Positions 39,502 through 49,256 of a stretch of DNA of 64,000 nucleotides are shown here, piece after piece. Numbering within the stretch: position 1 is the stretch's first letter; every line of letters begins with the position of its first letter. The notes beneath the pieces are model-generated. The model was not told the DNA's origin. It worked only from the letters and a program-made list of their open reading frames with translations, and made no database searches. This DNA is from Nitrobacter sp963807355 (GTDB taxonomy: Bacteria; Pseudomonadota; Alphaproteobacteria; Rhizobiales; Xanthobacteraceae): NCBI GenBank assembly GCA_963807355.1, contig CAWEBX010000007.1:254429-318428 (forward strand), given 5' to 3'. Both the position numbers and the translations under genes were made by a program.

Positions 39502-40932
39502 ATGCTTTTTGACGCTCGCCATAGCGCACTCTCGCGCGATGTCTGGCTCGGAGAATTCCGGGCCACCCTGACGCTCGGCTGGCCTCTGGTCCTCACCAAC
39601 CTCGCGCAAATCGCGCTGACCACGACAGATGTGATCGTGCTGGGCCGCGTTGGTGCTTCCGCGTTGGCCGCCGGAACCCTTGGCGTTAATCTGTACTTCG
39701 CGATCCTGATTTTCGGCATTGGCGTCGTCACCGCGACCTCGCCGATGATGGCCGAGGCGTTTGGCCGCAAGCTGCATATGGTGCGCGACGTGCGGCGGAC
39801 GTTTCGGCAGGGGATATGGGCGTCGGTTCTGATTGCGGTGCCGAGCTGGCTGCTGCTTTGGCATACGGAGGCGATCCTCCTTCGGTTTGATCAGGAACCG
39901 CAGCTTGCAGCAGATGCTCAGCTGTTCGTGCGCGCCTTGCAATGGGGCATGCTGCCGACGCTCGGCTTCATCGCGTTACGCTCGTTCTTCGCCGCGCTGG
40001 AACGGCCGTTATCGGCGATGATGGTGACGGCGGTCGCGATCCTGTTCAATATCGTCGCAAACTGGGCGCTTGTGTTCGGTCATCTTGGTCTGCCGGCACT
40101 TGGCCTGCGCGGCTCCGGCATCGCGACGACTTTGTCGAACACCTTCCTGTTCGCCGGGCTGGTGCTGGTGGTGAGCTTTGGCCACAAGTTCCGTCGCTAT
40201 CATCTATTCGGGAACTGGTGGCACGCCGATTGGCCGCGTCTCGTCACGCTGTGGCGCGTCGGTCTGCCGATTGGCGCGGCGCTCGGCTTCGAGATCACCG
40301 TGTTCAATGCCGCGGTATTCCTGATGGGACAGTTCGGAACAGCCTCGATCGCGGCTCATGCCATTGCAATTCAGATCGCGTCGGTTTCCTTCATGGTGCC
40401 AATGGGACTGGCGCAGGCGGCGACGGTACGTGTCGGTCGCGCGTACGGCGCGCGAGACTTCGACGGGATTACCCGCGCAGGATGGACGTCGTTTGCCCTG
40501 GCGATTGCATTCATGGTGAGCACCAGTGTGTTGATGATTACCGCGCCACGATGGCTGATCGGCGCATTTGTCGACGTCAACGATGCGGCAAACGCCGAGG
40601 TGATCGGACTTGCGGTGTCGTTTCTCACCTGTGCAGCGGTATTTCAGATTGCCGATGGCGCGCAGGTGGTCGGCGCCGGTATGCTGCGTGGTCTGCAGGA
40701 TACCCGCGTGCCGATGATTTATGCCGGCCTGGGCTATTGGGGCTTCGGCATGTCGTTGAGTTTGCTGTTTGCCTTCAAACTCGGATTTCAGGGCACCGGC
40801 ATCTGGATCGGCCTGGCGTCGGGCCTCGCAGCCGTGGCCATCCTGATGATTTCGCGCTGGGTCAGACGTGAGCGGATCGGTCTGGTGCCCCTAAACGGCA
40901 GGCAGTTTCGCGAGGTCTTGGCCGCGAAATAA
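39502..40932 (+). CDS. MATE family multidrug efflux transporter
   Basis: Intact polytopic protein of about 476 residues with twelve predicted transmembrane helices. The MATE pattern is visible: TLTLGWPLVLTNLAQIALTT early, GRVGASALAAGTLG, and IADGAQVVGAGMLRGLQDTR in the second half, mirroring NorM. It exports drugs or metabolites using a sodium or proton gradient. I chose ATG 39502 (MLFDARHSALSRDVW) over an upstream GTG at 39442, because the family normally starts about 20 residues before the first helix. Confidence 0.9.
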   Translation: MLFDARHSALSRDVWLGEFRATLTLGWPLVLTNLAQIALTTTDVIVLGRVGASALAAGTLGVNLYFAILIFGIGVVTATSPMMAEAFGRKLHMVRDVRRTFRQGIWASVLIAVPSWLLLWHTEAILLRFDQEPQLAADAQLFVRALQWGMLPTLGFIALRSFFAALERPLSAMMVTAVAILFNIVANWALVFGHLGLPALGLRGSGIATTLSNTFLFAGLVLVVSFGHKFRRYHLFGNWWHADWPRLVTLWRVGLPIGAALGFEITVFNAAVFLMGQFGTASIAAHAIAIQIASVSFMVPMGLAQAATVRVGRAYGARDFDGITRAGWTSFALAIAFMVSTSVLMITAPRWLIGAFVDVNDAANAEVIGLAVSFLTCAAVFQIADGAQVVGAGMLRGLQDTRVPMIYAGLGYWGFGMSLSLLFAFKLGFQGTGIWIGLASGLAAVAILMISRWVRRERIGLVPLNGRQFREVLAAK

Positions 40933-40952
40933 ATCGCGTGAATGCGCGCCGG

Positions 40953-42065
40953 TCACAGCACCTTGCGGGTCCAGTTGTGCGGGTCAGTCGCGCGGCCATA
41001 CTGGATGTCGACCAGCTTCTTGCGAAAGCCCATCGCGACGGACCCGGCGGCGCCCCCATTGATGGTGAAATCGCCGCTCGCCGAGCACACCTTGCCGATC
41101 GGCGAGATGACGGCGGCGGTGCCGCAGGCGAAGGCTTCCCGGAGCCTGCCGCTGGCGGCATCGGTGCGCCACTGGTCGATTGTGTAGGGCTCCTCGCGCA
41201 CGCTCGTACCGGATTCCCTTGCGAGCGTGATGATCGAATCGCGGGTGATGCCCGGCAGGATGGTGCCGAGCGGCGGCGTCGAGAGCGAACCGTCGTCGAA
41301 CACGAAGAAAACGTTCATGCCACCGAGTTCTTCGATATAGCGCCGCTCGACCGCATCCAGAAAAACGACCTGATCGCAGCCGCGATCGATGGCTTCAGCC
41401 TGCGCGCGCAGGCTGGCGGCATAGTTGCCGCCGCATTTGACGGCGCCGGTGCCGCCGACCGCCGCACGCGTGTAGTTTTCGGACGCCCAGATCGACACGG
41501 GCGCGGGACCGCCCTTGAAATAGGAGCCGACCGGTGAGGCGATGACGACGAAGATGTATTCCGCGGACGGCTTGACGCCGAGGAAGACCTCGTTCGCGAT
41601 CATGAAGGGCCGCAGGTACAGGCTGCCTTCACCGCCCGGAATCCAGTCGCGGTCGATGCGCACGAGTTGCTCGATCGCCTCGATGAAAACGGTCTCGGGT
41701 AGCGGTGCCATCGCCATGCGCTCGGCCGAATTGCGGAAGCGTCGCGCATTAGCGTCGGGACGGAACAGGTTGACGCCACCGTCGTCACGCTTGTAGGCCT
41801 TGAGACCTTCGAAAATCTCCTGCGCGTAGTGCAGGACGGCGGTCGCAGGATCGAGCGGGAAGTTGGCGCGCGACGCGACCCTCGCGCCGTGCCAGCCTTT
41901 TGCCTGATTGTAGTGGACAACGGCCATGTGATCGGTGAACACCCGGCCAAAGCCAGGGTTCGCAAGTTTTTCGGCGCGCACGGTCGCCTGCGTCGGATTG
42001 GCCGTCGGTTGGATATCGAATTTCAACGACGTCCCGCCATCGATCTTATCAAGCGAAACTCCCAT
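40953..42065 (-). CDS. ilvE: Branched-chain amino acid aminotransferase
   Basis: PLP fold type IV enzyme catalysing the last step of Leu, Ile and Val synthesis and its reverse. About 370 residues, intact. Landmarks: VLHYAQEIFEGLKAYKR, SLYLRPFMIA, the PLP lysine in GAVKCGGNYAAS, VFLDAVERRYIEELGGMN, and ITRDSIITLA. A GGGAGA Shine-Dalgarno favours ATG 42065 (MGVSLDKID). Divergent from the marR-like gene, with palindromes between them. Confidence 0.94.
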   Translation of the reverse strand: MGVSLDKIDGGTSLKFDIQPTANPTQATVRAEKLANPGFGRVFTDHMAVVHYNQAKGWHGARVASRANFPLDPATAVLHYAQEIFEGLKAYKRDDGGVNLFRPDANARRFRNSAERMAMAPLPETVFIEAIEQLVRIDRDWIPGGEGSLYLRPFMIANEVFLGVKPSAEYIFVVIASPVGSYFKGGPAPVSIWASENYTRAAVGGTGAVKCGGNYAASLRAQAEAIDRGCDQVVFLDAVERRYIEELGGMNVFFVFDDGSLSTPPLGTILPGITRDSIITLARESGTSVREEPYTIDQWRTDAASGRLREAFACGTAAVISPIGKVCSASGDFTINGGAAGSVAMGFRKKLVDIQYGRATDPHNWTRKVL

Positions 42066-42258
42066 GAACATTCTCCCGGCTTTGCAGCACCTTGTCTGCG
42101 TGCCCCTGCCTGCCATGCGAAGGCGGTTTCCGCTTTGGCGGAAGGCGCGAAGTCCAGTATGTTAACCGAAATGCCGCCCGACAATCGCACCGATCAGAAT
42201 TCCGGGCTGCGTGGCCTCGCACGCTCGTGTCGGGCGGTTCGATAAACAGTTGGCCTCG

Positions 42259-42282
42259 GACGAAACGTTATAATATTTCGTC
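42259..42282. promoter_or_regulatory. Inverted repeat in ilvE-marR divergent promoter region
   Basis: GACGAAA and TTTCGTC separated by 10 bp containing CGTTATAATA, which includes a -10-like TATAAT. Position and form suit a MarR-family autoregulatory operator. Confidence 0.5.
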
Positions 42283-42315
42283 ATCAGACAGCCGACTTGT
42301 AACATTGAAACCAGA

Positions 42316-42336
42316 TATGTCAATATGGCTGACATA
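42316..42336. promoter_or_regulatory. Inverted repeat centred on the marR-like start codon
   Basis: TATGTCA-atatggc-TGACATA, a perfect 7-bp inverted repeat whose spacer contains the ATG at 42325. Binding here could block transcription or translation of the regulator. Confidence 0.5.
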
Positions 42337-42870
42337 AAATTCTCGGCCCCGACCGCCATGGTCACTTCCGGCCCTGAGACGCCCGGCAGGCGATCCGCGG
42401 AGACGCGTTGGGACATCATCGAACTGCTGTTCTTCGCCTATCGCGATTTCGTCGACGATCCTGATCATGTGCTGGAGGAATTCGGCTTCGGCCGCGCGCA
42501 TCATCGCGTCATGCACTTCGTCCATCGTTACCCCGGGCTCACCGTCGCCGATCTGCTCGATGTTCTGCGGATCACGAAGCAATCGCTGGGGCGAGTGCTC
42601 AAGCAACTCCTCGACGAGGGCTATATCGTGCAGAAGGCCGGCGACGCCGACCGCCGTCAGCGCCTTCTTTTCGCCACCCCGAAAGGCGAGGCGCTGGTGG
42701 CGAAGCTCGCGGGCCTGCAGACCGACCGCATCAACCGCGCGCTGCAAGGCCTCGACGCATCCGGCGCCGAGGTGGTGCGCAAATTTCTGCTCGGGATGAT
42801 CGACCACGATGATCCCGACAAGGTGCTGGAGGCGATCCTGCGAGCGGACGGCAAGATGGTGAAGGCATGA
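42325..42870 (+). CDS. MarR family transcriptional regulator
   Basis: Winged-helix repressor or activator of 181 residues. The recognition region reads YPGLTVADLLDVLRITKQSL, then LKQLLDEGYIVQKAGDADRR and QRLLFATPKGEAL, which is the MarR wing. The stop overlaps the start of the response regulator gene (ATGA), so the regulator, response regulator and kinase form one operon. It is divergent from ilvE. Confidence 0.92.
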   Translation: MADIKFSAPTAMVTSGPETPGRRSAETRWDIIELLFFAYRDFVDDPDHVLEEFGFGRAHHRVMHFVHRYPGLTVADLLDVLRITKQSLGRVLKQLLDEGYIVQKAGDADRRQRLLFATPKGEALVAKLAGLQTDRINRALQGLDASGAEVVRKFLLGMIDHDDPDKVLEAILRADGKMVKA

Positions 42871-43596
42871 CAGTAACGCAAACGGCAGGGACCGCGCGAG
42901 CGCCGGTGAAGCTGGCCGACGACGCCCCGCATCTGCTGCTGGTCGACGACGACCGGCGCATCCGCGATCTGTTGTCGCGCTTTCTGGCGGGAGAGGGTTA
43001 CCGCGTCACCACGGCCATGAGCGCCAAGGCCGCCCGCTCGAAATTGCTCGGTCTGCATTTCGACCTGTTGATCCTCGACGTCATGATGCCCGGCGAAACC
43101 GGCTTCGATCTCGCCCGTTTCATCCGCGCCTCGTCCTCGGTGCCGATCATCATGCTGACGGCGCTGCACGAGGCCGAGAACCGCATCGAGGGCTTGCAGA
43201 TCGGCGCCGACGACTATGTCGCCAAGCCGTTCGAGCCGCGCGAGCTGGTGCTGCGGATCGGCAATATCCTCAAGCGCACGACGCCGCTGCCGATGATGCG
43301 AAGCGAATCGATTGCGTTCGGACCCTATGTCTATCATCTGGAGCGCGGTGAACTGCGTCAGGGCGACGACGTCATTCATCTCACTGATCGCGAGCGCGAG
43401 ATGCTGCGTGTGCTCGCGGCCACGCCCGGGCGAGACGGTTCGCCGCGGCGAACTGAACGGCGGCGGCACCGTGAACGAGCGCGCCGTCGACGTGCAGATC
43501 AACCGGTTGCGGCGGAAGATCGAGCGCGATCCCGCCAATCCGCTATTCCTCCAGGCGGTGCGCGGCGTCGGCTATCGCCTGGTTGCAGCGCCTTGA
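42867..43596 (+). CDS. OmpR/PhoB-family response regulator (one frameshift)
   Basis: The receiver domain has LLLVDDDRRIRDLL, the phospho-acceptor aspartate in LLILDVMMPGETGFD, and YVAKPFEPRELVLR. The DNA-binding domain has LTDREREMLRVLAA and, after a shift near 43435 (one extra G), VNERAVDVQINRLRRKIE and VRGVGYRL. Length about 242. The stop (TTGA) overlaps the kinase start. Confidence 0.92.
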
Positions 43597-44996
43597 CGTC
43601 GATCACGAGCACCCTCGATGCCGGTCTGACGCTAGTCCGCACCGCGTTGCGACGCGTCACGGTCGTCAATAGCCGGATTGGGCACGCGTTCAAAAAGTGG
43701 ATGCCCGAAGGGCCTTTATGCCCGCGCGCTGCTGATCATGATTGTTCCTATGGTGGTGCTGCAATCGGTGGTGGCCTTCGTGTTCATGGAGCGCCACTGG
43801 AATACGGTGACGCGACGTCTGTCGGCGGCAGTAGTGCAGGACGTCGCCGCGCTGATCGATGTCTACAAGGATTACCCGCAGGACAAGGACCGTACGGCGA
43901 TCCGGCGCATCGCACAGCAGCGGCTCGGATTGGTCGTCGATTTCCTGCCGTCCGGGCGATATGCCCCCGCCCGGGCCGAAACCGTTCTTCACCCTGCTCG
44001 ACCAGTCGCTGTCGGTGCAGATCAGCAGGCAGATCGGCAAGCCGTTCTGGATCGATACGGTCGGACGGTCCAATCTGGTGGAGATCCGAATTCAGCTCGA
44101 CGACACTGTGATGCGGGTGTTTGCGCAGCGCAGCGCCGCCTATGCGTCAAATTCGGAAATCTTCATCTTCTGGATGCTGGGCACGTCGTCGATCCTGCTG
44201 TTCGTCGCGGTGCTGTTTCTGCGCAACCAGATCAGGCCGATCCTGCGGCTGGCGGACGCCGCCGAGAGTTTTGGCAAGGGCCGCGACGCGCCGAACTTCC
44301 GTCCGCGCGGGGCGCGCGAGGTCCGCCGCGCGGCGCATGCGTTCATCGAAATGAAGATGCGTATCGAGCGCAGTATCGAGCAGCGCACCGCGATGCTGGC
44401 CGGCGTGTCGCATGACCTGCGCACGATCCTGACCCGCTTCAAGCTGGAACTGGCGCTGATCGGCGACAGTCCGGAAGTCGATGGCATGCGCAAGGATGTC
44501 GACGAGATGCACGGGATGCTCGAGGCTTATCTCGCTTTCGCGCGCGGTGACAGCGGCGAGCATGCGCAGCCGACCGACATGGCCTCCGCTCTCGAGGAGT
44601 TGCGAAGCGATGCCGAGCGCAATGGTCACGCCGCAACGGCGATATTTCACGGACTGCCCGTCGTCACCGTCAAGCCGGCAGCGTTCAAGCGCTGCCTCGG
44701 CAATCTGGTGTCGAACGCGGCACGATATGCCAACTCCATCGCGATCAACGGCCATCGCGATCATCGATGGCTCACCGTGATGGTCGACGATGATGGCCCG
44801 GGCATCCCGCGGGACATGCGCGAGGAAGTCTTCAAGCCGTTCCTGCGACTCGACGAGCGCGCGCAATCAGGACGAGGGTGGCACCGGTCTCGGCCTCGCT
44901 ATCGCGCGCGACATCGCGCGCTCCCATGGCGGCGACATCACACTCGGTGACAGTCCGATGGGCGGTCTGCGCGCGACCGTGCGGGTGCCGGTGTAG
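43593..44996 (+). CDS. Sensor histidine kinase (frameshifted)
   Basis: Partner kinase of the preceding regulator. I infer a TTG start at 43593 overlapping the regulator stop. The first membrane helix (ALLIMIVPMVVLQSVVAFV) follows a shift near 43710. A periplasmic sensor region comes next, with another shift near 43975, then a second helix (FIFWMLGTSSILLFVAVLF) and a HAMP segment. The H-box is VSHDLRTILTRFKLEL, with isoleucine where proline is usual. Then NLVSNAARYA (N-box), DDDGPGIP (G1) and, after a shift near 44868, GTGLGLAIARDIARSHGG (G2). The EnvZ-like layout is clear. Confidence 0.9.
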
Positions 44997-45097
44997 GTGC
45001 AAGCGTGTTCTTTCTGCGCGCGGATCATGCCTAGCTTTCCCGGTTCTGAGGTCCCACATTGAATACGGGCTCGTTGCGGTCTGGCTAGGAGGAGCGC

Positions 45098-46363
45098 ATG
45101 ATGCTCTACGGCCTCGAGCACACTCGAATTGAGGGAGCGGGTGACATGGACGGCTCGGTTAAGCTGGAAATGCGCTATGGTGCCTCCAACTATGCGCCGA
45201 TGCCGGTCACCATCGTGCGTGGCAAGGGCGTCTACCTGTGGGATGAAAGCGGGCGACGCTACATCGATATGATGGGCGCCTATTCGGCGGCAAGCTTCGG
45301 ACATTCTCATCCCCGATTGATACAGGCGCTCACCGACCAGGCACGACAACTGGACACGATTTCGCGTGCTTATTTTAACGATCGTCTCGGAGCCTTTCTC
45401 GCCCGCGCTTGCAGTTTGACCGGGATGGACTTGGCACTGCCGATGAACAGTGGCGCCGAGGCGGTGGAGACGGCGCTGAAGGCCGCGCGCAAATGGGCCT
45501 ACACGGTCAAGGGGGTGCCGGCCGACCGCGCTGAGATCATCGTGTGTGACGGCAATTTTCACGGCCGCACCATCGCTATCGTCGGCTTCTCGTCTGTGGC
45601 GCAATATCGCGACGGCTTCGGTCCATTTCCGCCCGGTTTCAGGTCGGTGCCGTTCGGCGACGTGGCGGCGCTTCGAGCCGCGATCACGCCGAACACCGCG
45701 GCCTTCCTGGTCGAGCCGATCCAGGGCGAAGGCGGCATCAACGTGCCGCCGCCGGGCTACCTTGCCGAGGTCGCGCGCATCTGCCGGGAGCACAATGTCC
45801 TGCTGATCTGCGACGAGATCCAGTCCGGCCTTGGTCGCACCGGGCGGCTGCTGGCTTGCCAGCACGACGGTGTGACGCCGGACGCGGTGACGCTGGGCAA
45901 GGCGCTGGGCGGCGGACTTCTGCCGGTGTCGCTGTTCCTGGCGCGGCGCGAGGTGATGCAGGTGTTCACGCCCGGCGACCATGGCAGCACCTTCGGCGGT
46001 AATCCGATTGCGGCCGCGGTCGGATTGGCTGCACTTGATACGTTGATGGACGAGAGACTGGTCGAGCGGTCCGCGCGCCTTGGCGCGCATCTGCTCGCAC
46101 GGCTTCGCGCGATCGAAAATCCCATCATTCGCGAGGTGCGAGGGCGGGGGTTGTTCGCGGGCGTCGAGTTGGATCGCGATTTAGCCAACGCCGCCGCGGT
46201 AGCAACGCGACTGTTGCAGGCGGGCGTGCTGACCAAGGACACTCACCGCAACACCATTCGTTTTGCGCCCCCGCTGATTATCGAAGAATCCCAGATCGAT
46301 TGGGTGGCGGACCGGGTCGCCGAAGTGCTGGACGAATTCGCTCGCGCGGAAGCTCATCCGTAG
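45098..46363 (+). CDS. Ornithine aminotransferase (RocD-type)
   Basis: Class III PLP enzyme of 421 residues, intact, converting ornithine and 2-oxoglutarate to glutamate semialdehyde. The pattern is NYAPMPVTIVRGKGVYLWD, MNSGAEAVETALKAARKWAY, GNFHGRTIAIVGFS, PIQGEGGINVPPPGYL, the PLP lysine in VTLGKALGGGLLPVS and GDHGSTFGGNP. Shine-Dalgarno AGGAGG precedes ATG 45098. The nearby proC (minus strand) could turn its product into proline. Confidence 0.9.
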   Translation: MMLYGLEHTRIEGAGDMDGSVKLEMRYGASNYAPMPVTIVRGKGVYLWDESGRRYIDMMGAYSAASFGHSHPRLIQALTDQARQLDTISRAYFNDRLGAFLARACSLTGMDLALPMNSGAEAVETALKAARKWAYTVKGVPADRAEIIVCDGNFHGRTIAIVGFSSVAQYRDGFGPFPPGFRSVPFGDVAALRAAITPNTAAFLVEPIQGEGGINVPPPGYLAEVARICREHNVLLICDEIQSGLGRTGRLLACQHDGVTPDAVTLGKALGGGLLPVSLFLARREVMQVFTPGDHGSTFGGNPIAAAVGLAALDTLMDERLVERSARLGAHLLARLRAIENPIIREVRGRGLFAGVELDRDLANAAAVATRLLQAGVLTKDTHRNTIRFAPPLIIEESQIDWVADRVAEVLDEFARAEAHP

Positions 46364-46520
46364 AGCGCGCATTCTGACGGGATCAGAAGCGGGTCTAGAT
46401 TGCGAGGTGACGTGCGAACCGGCAATCCACAAAGCTACGAATAGGAACTCTGGATAGCGCGTATTCAGCGCAAAATTGGACTAGCCGGTTTTGCGATCAG
46501 GATACGCGCAATTGATGATC

Positions 46521-46570
46521 GAGAGCATTTTCTTACGGCTAACCGATGCTATTCGTCGGAACATGCTCTC
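46521..46570 (-). repeat. Interspersed intergenic repeat, copy 4 (diverged)
   Basis: In reverse orientation it reads GAGCATGTTCCGACGAATAG and CGGTTAGCCGTAAGAAAATG, matching the core of the family with several changes. Closest to copy 5 at 51300. Confidence 0.5.
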
Positions 46571-46573
46571 CGC

Positions 46574-48087
46574 CTAGCCGATGTCGAAGCGGACGCCTTG
46601 GGCGAGCGGAAGGTCGTCGCCGTAGTTCACGGTGCTGGTGACGCGACGCATGTAGGCTTTCCAGGCGTCGGAGCCGGCCTCGCGGCCGCCGCCCGTTTCC
46701 TTTTCGCCGCCGAATGCACCGCCGATCTCGGCGCCGGAGGGGCCGATGTTGACATTGGCGATGCCGCAGTCGGAGCCCGCCACGGAGAGGAACTTCTCCA
46801 CCTCGCGCATGTCGGTCGAGAAGATCGAGGACGACAGGCCGTGAGCGACCGCATTGTGCTGCTCTATCGCCGCGTCGAGGTCGGTATATTTCATGACATA
46901 CAAAATCGGCGCGAAGGTCTCCCGCAGCACCGGGCCGGTCTGCGCCGGCATCTCCACCAGCGCCGGCCGGACATAATACGCGTCGGGAAACCGTTTCTCA
47001 TCGACACGCTCGCCGCCGTGGACCCGCGCCCCTTGCGCCCGTGCCTCCTCAAGCGCGCGCTGCATATTCTGGAATGCGGCTTCGTCGATCAGCGGACCGA
47101 CCAGCACCTCGTCGCTTGCAAGCGGGTCGCCGATCCGGACCGAGGCATAGACTGCGTTTCAGCTTCGCTACGAATTCGTCGTGGATGCTGTCATGGACGA
47201 ACAACCGGCGCAGCGTGGTGCAACGCTGGCCGGCGGTGCCGATGGCGGCGAAGGCGATGGCCCGCAGCGCCAGATCGAGGTTCGCCGACGGGCAGACGAT
47301 CGAGGCATTGTTGCCGCCGAGTTCGAGAATGCCGCGCGCGAACCGCCGCGCAAGCTTGCGTCCCGACCTCGCGGCCCATCGCGGTCGATCCGGTCGCGGA
47401 AATCAGCGGCACCCGTGGATCGTTGACCAGGACTTCGCCGATATCGCGCCCGCCGATCAGCACGGTGCATAAGCCGTCGGGGATGTTGCCCGCCTTGACA
47501 GCGGCTCGTTCGAACAGCGCCTGCACCGCCAGCGCCGTGAGCGGGGTTTTTTCCGACGGCTTCCAGATCACCGGATTGCCGCAGACCAGCGCCAGCGCCG
47601 CATTCCACGACCATACCGCGACGGGAAAATTGAACGAGGTGATGACGCCGGTCGGGCCGAGCGGATGCCATTGCTCCATCATGCGGTGATTGGGCCGTTC
47701 GCTGGCGATCGTGAGGCCGTAAAGCTGGCGCGACAGGCCGACCGCGAAGTCGCAGATGTCGATCATCTCCTGCACCTCGCCACGGCCTTCCGAGACGATC
47801 TTGCCGGCTTCGATGGTGACCAGGCGGCCCAGAACATCCTTGGCGGCGCGCAATTCAAGGCCGAGCAGGCGAACCAGTTCGCCACGCCGCGGTGGAGGGA
47901 CCCCGCGCCATTTCCGGAACGCCGCTTCAGCGAGCGCGATGGTTTCGGCCACACCTTGCGAACTTGCATCCTCGAGGTGCGCGATGGTCTCGCCGGTCAG
48001 AGGCGAGCGTACGGCGCGCGTGCCGTGCCGTCGATCGGGCGAAACCCCGAGATGATCGAGCAGGGATGCAACCTCGTCGGCAAGCAT
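46574..48087 (-). CDS. Aldehyde dehydrogenase, ALDH7 (antiquitin/P6C dehydrogenase) type, frameshifted
   Basis: NAD-dependent dehydrogenase, likely acting on aminoadipate semialdehyde/piperideine-6-carboxylate. ATG 48087 follows GGGAGAAAG. The sequence runs VRSPLTGETIAHL, EAGKIVSEGRGEVQEMID, SFNFPVAVWSWNAALALVCG and STAMGREVG. After a shift near 47365 come ILELGGNNASIV and the catalytic cysteine in GQRCTTLRRLF. After another near 47155 the protein continues to SGAEIGGAFGGEKETGGGRE. The long GGxFGGEKETGGGRE end and the length are ALDH7 traits. It is convergent with the ornithine aminotransferase gene and followed on the same strand upstream by proC. Confidence 0.87.
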
Positions 48088-48248
48088 GTGAGCTTTCTCC
48101 CAAACGGGTCCGGGTGGCCCATGTTGCGGCAAGTCATGACAATTCTTCAAGCCGGGATGAGCGTTCCCGCAGCATGTTGCGACGATGCGTCAAGCGCTCG
48201 CGGAAACCCTTCGGATCGTCAGGGACGCTTCAGTCCTGCAGCAAAACG

Positions 48249-49085
48249 CTACTTCGCCAGTTCCTGCGATCGCTTTGTCGCGGCGGCCACCGCGCGCGTC
48301 AGCAGTTCTTTCAGACCGTGCTCGCCCATCAATACGTTGAGCGCTGCGGCCGTGGTGCCGCCGGGCGAGGTGACGTTCTGGCGCAGCGTCGCGGCGTCGA
48401 GATCGGATCGATGCAGCAACTCGCCTGACCCGGCGACAGTCTCGCGGGCCAGCTTTGCAGCGAGATCGGCAGGCAGACCTGCGCTGACGCCGGCGCGCGC
48501 GAGCTCCTCGGCGAGCAGGAAGACGTATGCCGGTCCCGATCCCGACACAGCCGTGACGGCGTCCATCAGCGCTTCGTCATCGACCCATTCCACCGCCCCG
48601 GTCGCGCGCAGCAGCGCGTCGGCCATGGTGCGCTGTGTCTCGTTCACGCCTTTCGCGGCGACCGCCACGGTCATGCCGCGGCCAATCGCGGCAGGCGTAT
48701 TGGGCATCGCGCGGACGATGTTGCCGCCGCAGGCCGTGTCGAGCATGGCAATCGTCGTGCCCGCCATGATCGACACCACAAGGGTCGGAGATCCCACCAG
48801 CGGCCGCAGCGTCGGAGCGGCGTCGCCGAAGGTCTGCGGCTTGACCGCGATCACGAGCGCCGCGACGTCACCGATTTCCTCAGCTGCGGGATTCAGCCGA
48901 ATGCCGCCGGCGGCGAACGAGCGGGTATCGGCGGAAGGATATGGCTCGATTACAATGACGCGCTTCGGATCCAATCCGCGCGCGAGCCATCCCGTCAGCA
49001 ATGCGCTGCCCATCTTCCCGGCACCGGAGAGAACGACGGTGCCCGAAATATCCGCGAGAGTTTCCATGTCCGGCGTTATCGTCAT
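48249..49085 (-). CDS. proC: Pyrroline-5-carboxylate reductase
   Basis: Last step of proline synthesis, reducing P5C with NAD(P)H. Intact, 278 residues from ATG 49085 (MTITPDME). The Rossmann loop is VVLSGAGKMGSALL. VRAMPNTPAAIGRGMT and SGSGPAYVFLLAEEL are family signatures, and DLRQNVTSPGGTTAAAL-type residues near the C-terminus close the active site. An upstream in-frame extension to 49232 lies in repeat-like DNA and is rejected. Confidence 0.95.
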   Translation of the reverse strand: MTITPDMETLADISGTVVLSGAGKMGSALLTGWLARGLDPKRVIVIEPYPSADTRSFAAGGIRLNPAAEEIGDVAALVIAVKPQTFGDAAPTLRPLVGSPTLVVSIMAGTTIAMLDTACGGNIVRAMPNTPAAIGRGMTVAVAAKGVNETQRTMADALLRATGAVEWVDDEALMDAVTAVSGSGPAYVFLLAEELARAGVSAGLPADLAAKLARETVAGSGELLHRSDLDAATLRQNVTSPGGTTAAALNVLMGEHGLKELLTRAVAAATKRSQELAK

Positions 49086-49125
49086 GGCGGGTTCCTGATG
49101 GTCAAAGAGCGTTCTCGAAAGACCC

Positions 49126-49235
49126 GTCATCGCGGGTTGAGTACGAAGCATACCTTCGCACGGACAACCCCACGATCCGTCATTCATTGAACGAATTGCA
49201 AGAGGATGGACAGCCAGGTCAAGCCCGGTCATGAC
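49126..49235. repeat. Dispersed-repeat-like segment between proC and ybjN-like gene
   Basis: Ends are imperfect inverted repeats (GTCATCGCGGGTTGA and TCAAGCCCGGTCATGAC). Sequences ending CAAGCCCGG(N)CATGAC are common dispersed elements in this group. Only one such copy is clear here; a short relative is near 55480-55512. Confidence 0.4.
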
Positions 49236-49256
49236 GCAAAAAGAAATCGCGCGAGA

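Noticed and set aside
47665..49098. 477-residue plus-strand frame across the dehydrogenase and proC genes
   Set aside because: It spans two recognised minus-strand genes and shows no protein-like features.
49086..49232. N-terminal extension of proC
   Set aside because: The extension lies in repeat-like intergenic DNA and adds nothing found in the family.
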